NCBI GenBank assembly: GCA_020849275.1
Contig: JADLGO010000037.1
Coordinates: 1 to 64,000 of the forward strand
Direction of reading: 5' to 3'
DNA length: 64,000 nucleotides
From: Chthonomonadales bacterium
GTDB taxonomy: Bacteria; Armatimonadota; Chthonomonadetes; Chthonomonadales; CAJBBX01
A program made the position numbers and the translations under genes. Below the pieces are notes generated by a model. It searched no databases. It saw nothing but the letters and a program-made list of their open reading frames with translations, and was not told where the DNA came from. Below are positions 34,176 through 42,130 of the stretch, in pieces (position 1 is the first letter of the stretch; every line of letters starts with the position of its first letter).

Positions 34176-36350
34176 GTGGAGGGAAGACCTGTCGGGCGCC
34201 GGCGCCTGACTCTGGAGGCCATCTTCGACTCCGAGGAGCTCAGCGAGCGCTCGATCGAGCAGCCCCGGTGGATGACGGACGAAACGCGGCTGTCCTATCT
34301 CGATCGGGCCCCGGCCGGCGGTCGCAAGACGGTCTGGATCTATGATAGCGTCACACGCGAGCGCCAGCCGGTCCTCGATCCCGACGTGCTTGTCGTGGAG
34401 GGGCGCTCCGACCCGCTGCCTGTCCACGCCTATCAGTGGTCGCCAGACGAGCGCCTGCTGCTCCTGACACAGGTGGCGCCGGCCCGGTTCAAGCCGTGCG
34501 GCGACCTGTTTGTCTACGAGGTGGACCAACGGCGCCTACACCGCCTCACCGCGACCGATCGGCCCCAGCGCTTTCCACGCTTCTCGCCAGACGGTCGCCG
34601 GATCGGCCTGGTGCGCGACGACGACCTCTGGCTGATCGACGTGGCGACCGGTGAGGAGCGCCGGCTGACCTGCGATGCGGCCGAGCGCGTCTATAACGGC
34701 CGCTTCGGCTGGGCCTACGAGGAGGAGCTCGGCCAGGCCAGCGGTTGGGAGTGGTCGCCGGACGGCGCGCGCATCGCTTTTGTGCAGCAGGACGAGCGCG
34801 GCGTGCCCGAGGTGCTCCTGCCGCGCTACGAGGACCCGCACGCGGCGCCGCGGGTCACCGTCTACCCGAAGGCCGGCGACCCGGTACCCTCCGCGCGCGT
34901 GGGCATCGTGGCGACCGACAGCGGCGAGGTGCGCTGGCTTGACCTGGGCTTCGCCGCCGACGAGCCGGGCGAGGAGCACTACGTGGCGCGGGTCCAGTGG
35001 ACCCCGTCCGGCGGCGGCCTGCTGATCCAGTGGATGAACCGCCTCCAGAACACGCTACGCCTGCTCCACGTCGACGCCGGCAACGGCGAAGGCGCGGTGG
35101 CCGCGGTGGAACGCGACCCGGCCTGGGTGGAGGCTCCGGGCGAGCTTCGCTTTGTCCCCGCGCCCGCGGGCGCGTCCGAGCGCTTCGTGTGGCCGGGTGT
35201 GCGCGACGGCTACACGCACCTGGAGTTGCGCGACGTGCGCGGCGCCTGCCTGACGACACTGACGGCGGGCGACTGGGATGTGGAGGGCGTCTGCGGGGTC
35301 AGCGAGGCCGGCGTCCACTTCGTGGCGGCGCGTCCCAACCCCACCGAGCGGCGGATCTATCGCGTCGGGTTGCGCGGCGGCGAGCCCGAGTGCCTGACGC
35401 CGGAGCCGGGCAGCCACTCGGCGCTGTTCAACAAGCGCTGCGAGCGCTTCGTTCACACGCACTCCTCGCTCAACCATCCACCGGTCGTGGCGGTGCGCGA
35501 TGCGCGAGGTCGGGTCCTGGGCGAGCTGCTGACCGACCCGGCGCCGAACCACGCGCGCTTCGGGCTCGGCCCGAGGGCGCGGCCGCCCACGTCCGATTGG
35601 GAGGTGCTGACGTTCGAGACAAGCGACGGGGAGACGCTCTATGCGCGCATGCTGCGGCCGCGCCGTTTCCACCCGTCGCGCCGTTACCCCGTGCTGATGA
35701 CGACCTATGGCGGGCCGGGCTCGCAAGTGGTGACGAATGCCTGGGGCGGCAAGGCCGCGCTGTGGCACCAGTTCCTGGCACGTGAGGGGTACGTGCAGCT
35801 CCTGGTGGACAACCGCGGCACCGGCGCACGCGGGCGCGACTTCAAGAAGCAGACCTATCTCCGACTGGGCGAGTGGGAGGTGCGCGACCAGATCGAGGGA
35901 GCTCGCTACGCGCAAGGGCTGGGGTTCGTCGACCCCGCGCGCATCGGCATCTGGGGCTGGAGCTACGGCGGCTACGTGGCCGCGATGTGTATCCTGAAGG
36001 GCGCCGATGTGTTCCGCGCCGCCATCGCCGTGGCGCCCGTCACCGACTGGGCGCTCTACGATGCCATCTACACCGAGCGCTACATGCGCCGGCCCGCCGA
36101 CAACCCGGAGGGATATCGCGAGAGCGCGCCCGTCAACCACACCGAACGGCTGCGTGGGCGCTTTCTGCTGGTGCACGGCACGATGGACGATAACGTGCAC
36201 TTTCAGAACAGCGCCCGCCTGGCCGCGGCGCTCCAGGAGGCCAAACGACCGTTCGACGCCATGTACTATCCGGGCAAGCACCACGGCATCGAGGACCGGC
36301 ACCTGCACCTCTATCGCCTGATGACGGACTTCCTCAAACGCAGCCTCTGA
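34176..36350 (+). CDS. S9 family dipeptidyl-peptidase IV-like serine peptidase
   Basis: The 724-residue protein has a DPP-IV-type beta-propeller (about 40-470) followed by an alpha/beta-hydrolase domain (about 480-724). The propeller motifs are WSPDERLLLLTQ, FSPDGRRIGLVRDDDLWLID and YEEELGQASGWEWSPDGARI; the last contains a Glu-Glu pair that binds substrate N-termini in DPP-IV. The triad is Ser in GWSYGGY, Asp in GTMDDNVHF and His in YPGKHHGI. GTG 34176 is chosen because GAGGAGGA (34163-34170) is 5 bases upstream. I see no clear signal peptide, so location could be cytosolic. It would remove X-Pro/X-Ala dipeptides from peptides. A TATACT at 34066-34071 may be its -10 box. Confidence 0.92.
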   Translation: MEGRPVGRRRLTLEAIFDSEELSERSIEQPRWMTDETRLSYLDRAPAGGRKTVWIYDSVTRERQPVLDPDVLVVEGRSDPLPVHAYQWSPDERLLLLTQVAPARFKPCGDLFVYEVDQRRLHRLTATDRPQRFPRFSPDGRRIGLVRDDDLWLIDVATGEERRLTCDAAERVYNGRFGWAYEEELGQASGWEWSPDGARIAFVQQDERGVPEVLLPRYEDPHAAPRVTVYPKAGDPVPSARVGIVATDSGEVRWLDLGFAADEPGEEHYVARVQWTPSGGGLLIQWMNRLQNTLRLLHVDAGNGEGAVAAVERDPAWVEAPGELRFVPAPAGASERFVWPGVRDGYTHLELRDVRGACLTTLTAGDWDVEGVCGVSEAGVHFVAARPNPTERRIYRVGLRGGEPECLTPEPGSHSALFNKRCERFVHTHSSLNHPPVVAVRDARGRVLGELLTDPAPNHARFGLGPRARPPTSDWEVLTFETSDGETLYARMLRPRRFHPSRRYPVLMTTYGGPGSQVVTNAWGGKAALWHQFLAREGYVQLLVDNRGTGARGRDFKKQTYLRLGEWEVRDQIEGARYAQGLGFVDPARIGIWGWSYGGYVAAMCILKGADVFRAAIAVAPVTDWALYDAIYTERYMRRPADNPEGYRESAPVNHTERLRGRFLLVHGTMDDNVHFQNSARLAAALQEAKRPFDAMYYPGKHHGIEDRHLHLYRLMTDFLKRSL

Positions 36351-36359
36351 TGGGTGGCC

Positions 36360-36917
36360 TCAGAACGCGACGACCGCCAGGGCCAGCCGGTCGGCCATCT
36401 CCTCGTAGCGGGCGGCCGTCCCGTCGCCGAGGGCCTCGTCCGCCTTGCGGAACGCCTCCATCAAGACGGCCTGCTCGGTGTCCTCGAGCAGCTTGTTCGT
36501 CATGGGGAAGAGGAGGTAGTCTTCCTTCCATATGTGGGACGGGTAGAACTCGGCCAGGTCGCGCAGCACGGCGATGAGCGGCTCGCGTGCGCCCGGGCGC
36601 CCGGCAGCGTAGGCCGTCACCGCCTCGGCTAGATGTGCCACCTTTTCCCGTCCCTCCACGTGCTCGGCATTCAGCGCGCCGATGGGACAGCCGCGCGGCC
36701 CGACGCCCTTCTCGATCAGCAACGGGAAGAGGAGGACCTCCTCCTTGCCGTGGTGGGCCAGGTCCGCGTACCCGCGGAGGAAGTCGGCCGCCCCTTCCAG
36801 TGTGGTCACATCGGCCTCGGCGCCGGCTTCCAGGCGATCCGCCATCAGGGCAAGGACGCCCACCACCTTTTGGATGTAGTGGTGCTCACGTTCCAGCAGG
36901 TCGGTCGGTCGGCTCAT
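36360..36917 (-). CDS. hemerythrin-like HHE domain protein
   Basis: The 185-residue all-helical protein has the His/Glu-rich pattern of a hemerythrin HHE domain: LEREHHYIQKVV (H12, H13), LAHHGKEEVLLFPLL, LNAEHVEGREKVA and YPSHIWKEDYLLFPM. These residues bind a di-iron centre used for O2/NO handling or iron repair. It is encoded alone; the nearest gene on the minus strand is over 2 kb away. It ends 9 bases from the DPP-IV stop, with which it converges. Close relatives are cytosolic stress proteins of uncertain role. Confidence 0.85.
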   Translation of the reverse strand: MSRPTDLLEREHHYIQKVVGVLALMADRLEAGAEADVTTLEGAADFLRGYADLAHHGKEEVLLFPLLIEKGVGPRGCPIGALNAEHVEGREKVAHLAEAVTAYAAGRPGAREPLIAVLRDLAEFYPSHIWKEDYLLFPMTNKLLEDTEQAVLMEAFRKADEALGDGTAARYEEMADRLALAVVAF

Positions 36918-37122
36918 CGGTCTTCTCCATGCGCGTGGGGCCCGGGGTTGATAGGGTTCTGTACGAGGCGCGCGGGCGCCTGGTTCGGCGCGCGGCGGCG
37001 ATGGCCACGCGGTGGCAGGAGCGCGCCCGGCGCGCCGCGAACATGGCTGCGTCGGCCGCTATGGCGCAATCGGCGTCCGGCGAGGCCGTCGGCAAGGGCA
37101 CCCGAGTCCCTGGAGGAGAGAC

Positions 37123-39159
37123 GTGCTGCACAAGTGGATGCTCGCGGCGGTGACCGCCCTCTGCCTGGCGCCCGGAGCGCGCGCGGACGGCTACACCTAC
37201 GCCGATCTCGTTAAGAGGCTGACCGACCTGGAAGCGCTGGCCGTACTGCCGAAGCCTGGCAACACGTGCCAGCAGGCGTCGAGCTACGACCGCGCCAGCA
37301 GGCTCGACCCCGCCACCGGCCGCTATGTGGCCTGGGACGCCAACGGCGACGGCGGCGGCGTCATACGCGCCGAGGGCGATCAGTTGGTGCTCGCCGAGAT
37401 GGAGGGGCCCGGCTGCATCTGGCGCATCTGGTCGGCGGCGCCGGGCAAGGGCCGCGTCCGAATCTACCTGGACGGTGACCCGATCCCCGCCGTCGATCTG
37501 CCGTTCGCGGCCTACTTCGACGGCAAGCACGCCCCCTTTGTTTACCCGTCGCTCGTGCACGACGCGGCCAGCGGCAAGAACGCCTACGTGCCGATCCCGT
37601 TCCAGAGGTCGTGCAAGGTGGTGGCGGAGAGGAACTGGGGGCTCTACTATCATTTCACCTGGGAGCGCTTCCCGGCCGGAACCACGGTGCCGACGTTTCG
37701 GCAGGTGATGCCCCAGGCCGACCTGAGCGCGCTGCGCCGAGCCGACGAGTACCTGACCGGCCGGTTGGGCGAGGACCCGGCCGGCCCGCGGCGCGACGAG
37801 CAGAGCATCGAGCGCCGCACGCGCGTGGCGCCCGGCGCCGCCGTGACCGTCGCTCGCATCGACGGACCCCGGGCGGTCACGGCGCTCCGGGTGCGCCCGC
37901 GCCTCGGCGACCGCAAGGACGAGGTGATGGCCCTCCGCGAACTCGTGCTGCGCGTCACCTTCGACGACGCGGCCGCCCCCGCGGTCTGGTCGCCGCTCGG
38001 CGACTTCTTCGGCACCGCGCCCGGCATCAACCACTACCGCTCACTGCCGCTCGGCATGACCGAGGATGGCTTCTACTCGTTCTGGTACATGCCCTTCGCG
38101 CGCGGCGCCACCGTGGAGATCGTCAACGAGGGGAAGAGCGCGCGCACGCTCGACTGGCGAATCACCCACGCGCCGCTGGACCGGCCCGTCGAGCAACTCG
38201 GCCGCTTCCACGCCAAGTGGCATCGCGACGCCTTCCTACCGCCGGAGCCCGAGCGCCACATTGAGTGGACGATGCTGCAGGCCAGCGGCGCCGGCCGCTT
38301 CTGCGGCGTGTCGCTACACGTGTGGAACCCCAAGGGCGGTTGGTGGGGCGAGGGCGACGAGATGTTCTACGTGGACGGCGAGCGGTTCCCGTCGACGTTC
38401 GGCACCGGCTCGGAGGACTACTTTGGCTACGCCTGGTGCAACCCCGCGCGGTTCGTCAACGCCTTCCACAACCAGCCCTTCAACAGCGGCAACAACCGTG
38501 GCCACGCCAGCGTGAACCGTTGGCACGTGGCAGACAGCGTTCCGTTTCAGACTTCCTTCTTCGGCAGCATCGAGAAGTACTATCCCAACGACCGCCCCAC
38601 TCTCTACGCCGCCGTGCCCTACTGGTATCAGCGGGCCGGATCCGCCGACGCGTACGGCCCCACGCCCGTGGCCGAGCGCATCGGCTACTTCGAGGTCGGG
38701 CCGCTACCGGCCACCGAGGTCAAGGGCGCTACCGAAGGCGAGACGATGGTGGTGCTGGAGCGCACCGGGGGCGACACGAGCGTGCAGGATCTCAGCGCCT
38801 TCGGCCCCGCCTGGAGCAAGGACAAGCAGGTGTGGTGGACGGGCGGCAGGCCCGGGGACCGGCTGACCCTGACGCTTCCGGTGCGGCGCGCGGGGCGCTA
38901 CGACATCAAGTTGCAGATGACCTGCGCCCGCGACTACGGCATCGTGCAGTGGTGGCTGGACGGCGAGAAGCTGGGTGACCCGCAGGACCTCTACAGCGCC
39001 GAGGTCGTTCCGACCGGCGAGCTGATCCTGGGCACCCGACAGCTCACGGCCGGCGAGCACCGGCTGGTGGCCGAGATCGTCGGCGCCAACCCGAGCGCGG
39101 TCCCGGCCCACATGGTCGGCCTGGACTACGTGCTGCTCGCCCCGGCTAACGCACGGTGA
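37123..39159 (+). CDS. secreted DUF2961 / GH172 family protein
   Basis: The 678-residue exported protein (signal at about 1-23) matches the DUF2961 pattern now classed as GH172, which includes enzymes acting on difructose dianhydride I and alpha-arabinofuranose: MEGPGCIWRIW, RVRIYLDGDPIPAVDLPF, GEGDEMFYVDGERFPSTFG and GTGSEDYFGYAW. The acidic residues in GEGDE and GTGSEDYF are the expected active-site region. A C-terminal domain of about 140 residues (from about 535) has a beta-sandwich look and may be carbohydrate-binding. GTG 37123 follows GGAGGAG at 37112-37118. The 3' end overlaps the convergent beta-helix gene by 14 bases. Context is plant or microbial polysaccharide use. Confidence 0.88.
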   Translation: MLHKWMLAAVTALCLAPGARADGYTYADLVKRLTDLEALAVLPKPGNTCQQASSYDRASRLDPATGRYVAWDANGDGGGVIRAEGDQLVLAEMEGPGCIWRIWSAAPGKGRVRIYLDGDPIPAVDLPFAAYFDGKHAPFVYPSLVHDAASGKNAYVPIPFQRSCKVVAERNWGLYYHFTWERFPAGTTVPTFRQVMPQADLSALRRADEYLTGRLGEDPAGPRRDEQSIERRTRVAPGAAVTVARIDGPRAVTALRVRPRLGDRKDEVMALRELVLRVTFDDAAAPAVWSPLGDFFGTAPGINHYRSLPLGMTEDGFYSFWYMPFARGATVEIVNEGKSARTLDWRITHAPLDRPVEQLGRFHAKWHRDAFLPPEPERHIEWTMLQASGAGRFCGVSLHVWNPKGGWWGEGDEMFYVDGERFPSTFGTGSEDYFGYAWCNPARFVNAFHNQPFNSGNNRGHASVNRWHVADSVPFQTSFFGSIEKYYPNDRPTLYAAVPYWYQRAGSADAYGPTPVAERIGYFEVGPLPATEVKGATEGETMVVLERTGGDTSVQDLSAFGPAWSKDKQVWWTGGRPGDRLTLTLPVRRAGRYDIKLQMTCARDYGIVQWWLDGEKLGDPQDLYSAEVVPTGELILGTRQLTAGEHRLVAEIVGANPSAVPAHMVGLDYVLLAPANAR

Positions 39160-40726
39160 CCCCGCGTACCCAGGAGTTCGTCTTGATGCGGCGGTCACCG
39201 GGCGCCAGGCGCCGCCCGTTAATCGTCACGTTGTCGAACGTGACTCCCTCGATGGGGCTCTGCGAGGCGTCGGCCATCAGCACCACGTCCGGGCAGCGCG
39301 CGCGCAGAACGCGCACGTTGCGGAAGAGCACGTCGCGGATGGCGCCGCTCGGCTTGGCGCGCTTCGGCGGGTCGCGCAGTTCGTAGGGCGAGCCGCGCTT
39401 GCGCGGATGCTCCATGTGCCAGTCGTCCCAGTTGTTGATGACCTTCAGCGACGGGCGGTGCGGCCCCACCACGTCCTCGATCACGATGTTCTCGAAGCGG
39501 AAGGCGCGGGCACTGCCGGCCCCGGTCAGCTTCAGGCCGGCCACCGGGCAAGCCGACATGTCGTCGGTCGAGTGGATCACCGTGCAGTCCTCGTAGGCCA
39601 CGTTCTCGATGTCGGCGTCGGCCTCGTGCATGAGCCCCAGGCTGCCGCCCACGTCGTTCCACACCACGCAGCGCCGAAAGGTCACGTTGCGCTGCGGGAT
39701 CCAGACCTTGACCTCCATCGTGTCGTCCGCGTTGTGGCTGAAGCAGTCCTCCACCAGGGCGTCGGAGGTACCGCCGATCGCGATGCCGTCGTTGTTGACG
39801 TAGTGACCGACGATCTTCACGTTCGAGACGCGAACACGGCGACAGTTCACCACGTTCAGCGACCACACGGAGGACTCGCGGATCACGATGCCCTCCACGG
39901 TCAGGTCCTCGACATCCTGCACGCGCAAGAGGTGACCGCGCTGGTGCGCCTCCAGTCCCCGACGGCCGCACAGGATGCCGCGCCCGCGGATGGTGACGCG
40001 CTTGCGCCCCTGGCTGCCGAAGAGGCCCGGCGCCCACCAGACCGGGACGCCGTACGCCTCGTGCAGCGTCCCGGGGCCGAGCTTGTTGGAGGGCGTGGGG
40101 CGCAGGCTTACGATGGCGCCGCCGGCGATGTACACCGTCTCGCCGCTGAGCAGGTCGACCTCGCTCGCCTCGTGATAGCCCGGGCCGTAGTAGCGCACGC
40201 CGGGGTCGCCGGGCCGCGGCGCGCCGCGCTCCGGCGGGTTCACGAAGATGTGCAGCGGGTGCCGGAGGCCGCCGCCAGGCTCCAGGCTGAGCTGGCAGGG
40301 CTTCGCCACGCGGAAGCGCACGCGCCCGTCGCGTACGCGCGGACAGATGCGGTGGGCCAGGGGGCGCACGGTGACGCGCGCGGTGTCCAACCCGGCGTGG
40401 CGCAGGCCGTCCAGAAGGCGCACCTCGATCTCGGCCCCGCCACCCTCGCCCAGATCGAAGTAGCAGAAGGTGATTGGCGACACGGGCCGCCCGGCGATGG
40501 CCGTGTGCGACTCCGCGTCGAAGCGCCACGAGGTGTAGCAGGAGGCGGGCCGGCCGTTGACGGTCACCGCGTAGTCCGGTGACGCCGGCTCGCCCGGCGG
40601 GGCAGGGTAGAGCGTGGGACCGCCACGCGCCTCTGCCGGCCGGGCCGCCGATCGTCCGGCCATCAGCGCGGCTCCCGCTATCGCCGCCAGCGCCGCGATC
40701 GCCGCCGCGCTCGCGCTCTGTCGCAT
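39146..40726 (-). CDS. secreted right-handed beta-helix protein, GH28/polygalacturonase-like
   Basis: The 526-residue protein has a signal peptide (AAAIAALAAIAGAALMAG), an N-terminal Ig-like region (about 40-165) and a long pectinase-type beta-helix with repeats of the kind RVSNVKIVGHYVNNDGIAIGG, VEDCFSHNADDTMEVKV and FENIVIEDVVGP. The NDG and DD pairs sit where GH28 enzymes have their catalytic Asp residues, though HG/RxK motifs are not clear. ATG 40726 is preceded by a strong AGGAGGAGG. It is convergent with the GH172 gene and 101 bases upstream of the Gfo/Idh stop frame on the same strand. Likely role: depolymerisation of galacturonan-like chains at the surface. Confidence 0.82.
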   Translation of the reverse strand: MRQSASAAAIAALAAIAGAALMAGRSAARPAEARGGPTLYPAPPGEPASPDYAVTVNGRPASCYTSWRFDAESHTAIAGRPVSPITFCYFDLGEGGGAEIEVRLLDGLRHAGLDTARVTVRPLAHRICPRVRDGRVRFRVAKPCQLSLEPGGGLRHPLHIFVNPPERGAPRPGDPGVRYYGPGYHEASEVDLLSGETVYIAGGAIVSLRPTPSNKLGPGTLHEAYGVPVWWAPGLFGSQGRKRVTIRGRGILCGRRGLEAHQRGHLLRVQDVEDLTVEGIVIRESSVWSLNVVNCRRVRVSNVKIVGHYVNNDGIAIGGTSDALVEDCFSHNADDTMEVKVWIPQRNVTFRRCVVWNDVGGSLGLMHEADADIENVAYEDCTVIHSTDDMSACPVAGLKLTGAGSARAFRFENIVIEDVVGPHRPSLKVINNWDDWHMEHPRKRGSPYELRDPPKRAKPSGAIRDVLFRNVRVLRARCPDVVLMADASQSPIEGVTFDNVTINGRRLAPGDRRIKTNSWVRGVTVR

Positions 40727-40826
40727 GGTGTCCTCCTCCTCTCGCCACCGCGCCTGTGCTCCGCCGCCGTGCCGCACGCGGGGCCATGCAGGCGTGTCGG
40801 CCCCGGAGCGCACCGTCGAGCACCGT

Positions 40827-41963
40827 CTATCCCTGCGGCAGATCGATCCAGCCGCCGCGCGAGGCGGAGCGCTGGCAAGCCGCGACGGCGCGCTGCGCCG
40901 CCAGTCCGTCCTCGAAGCTCGGGCCGCGCAACTCGCCCGAGGCCACGCTCTCGATCCAGTCGTAGAGGCAGTGCACATGGAACTGAGGCCAGCCCACGCT
41001 GTTCCTGGTGGCGCTCAGCGCGTAAGGGCGCGGGTAGCGCGCCACGCACTCGATGCGCTGCTGGCCGCGACGGCCACCCAGCGGCGCCTCCGGGAGCGTG
41101 TTGTCGTAGACGGTGAGCCAGTTGGGGTCCATCAGGTTGAAGGCGAGCGCGCCGCGGCTGCCGTGGATCTCGAAGCGCAGCTCGTCCTGCGCGCCGGTGG
41201 CCAGGCGCGACGCCTCCACGGTGCCTACGGCGCCACCCGCCGCGCGGGCCTGCACGAGCGCGATGTCGTCCACGTCAACCGCCGCCATGCCGCCAGCGGC
41301 CGGATCCGGCCGCTCGGCGATGCGCGTCTCCATCACCGCGCGCACGGCGGAGAGGGGGCCAAGAAGGTAGCGCATGAGGTCCAGTATATGGACGCCCAGG
41401 TCCATGATGGCGCCACCCCCGGAGCGGTCCATGCGCATGCGCCAGGAGATGGGCCGGCGCGGGTCCGTGTAGCCGGAGTGCAGGTAGGCGCCGCGGAACT
41501 GATAGACCTCGCCGAGGAAGCCCTCGTCCACAAGCTGCCTGGCGCGCAGCACGGCCGGCACGTAGCGGTAGTTGAACGTCATGCGGTGGACGAGACGGGT
41601 GCCGCGAGCGATGGCGGCGAGCTCCTCGGCCTCGGTCACGGTGCGCGCGAGCGGCTTGTCGCAGTAGACGTGCTTGCCGGCGAGCAGGGCGTCGCGCACC
41701 AGTGGGTAGTGCGCGTCGTTGGGCGTACAGCAGTGGATGAGCTGAATATCGGCGCGGGCGAGCAGGTCCGTATAGTCGGTGGTGGCGAAGGCGAAGCCTG
41801 CCTGCTCGCGCGCGCGCTCGCCGCTGGCAGGCGTGGCGGTGCAAACGCCCACCAGACGGGTGCGCGCCGGGAGCGGACTGTAGAAGAAGGGCAGCGCCGC
41901 GTGCGCGAACGCGTGCACCCTGCCGATGAAGCCGTAGCCGGCGATGCCGACGCCAAGTTCCAT
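40827..41963 (-). CDS. Gfo/Idh/MocA family oxidoreductase (cytosolic)
   Basis: The 378-residue protein has an N-terminal Rossmann motif GVGIAGYGFIGRVHAFAH (4-21), CCTPNDAHYPLV, KHVYCDKPLARTV (DKP replaces EKP) and a C-terminal substrate domain with GGGAIMDLGVHILDLMRYLL. There is no signal peptide, unlike the related protein at 12817. ATG 41963 is followed at once by the glycine-rich loop. It probably oxidises or reduces an intracellular sugar released by the neighbouring glycosidases; the gene order (oxidoreductase upstream of a beta-helix gene, same strand) supports a small catabolic cluster. Confidence 0.88.
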   Translation of the reverse strand: MELGVGIAGYGFIGRVHAFAHAALPFFYSPLPARTRLVGVCTATPASGERAREQAGFAFATTDYTDLLARADIQLIHCCTPNDAHYPLVRDALLAGKHVYCDKPLARTVTEAEELAAIARGTRLVHRMTFNYRYVPAVLRARQLVDEGFLGEVYQFRGAYLHSGYTDPRRPISWRMRMDRSGGGAIMDLGVHILDLMRYLLGPLSAVRAVMETRIAERPDPAAGGMAAVDVDDIALVQARAAGGAVGTVEASRLATGAQDELRFEIHGSRGALAFNLMDPNWLTVYDNTLPEAPLGGRRGQQRIECVARYPRPYALSATRNSVGWPQFHVHCLYDWIESVASGELRGPSFEDGLAAQRAVAACQRSASRGGWIDLPQG

Positions 41964-42130
41964 ATCGGTGACTCCCTCTGGGGCCGCTCCTCGCGGGCCG
42001 CCGCTCCGTGCGGGCGGCCGGCGGCCGGCGCATGCAGGATCCGGCGCTCGGCGTGGGGAACCGAGATGCGACACGTGTCCGCGTCCGGCGCGCCGCGCGC
42101 CGGAACGCGGCTGGAGGCGCTGGCGTCCAC

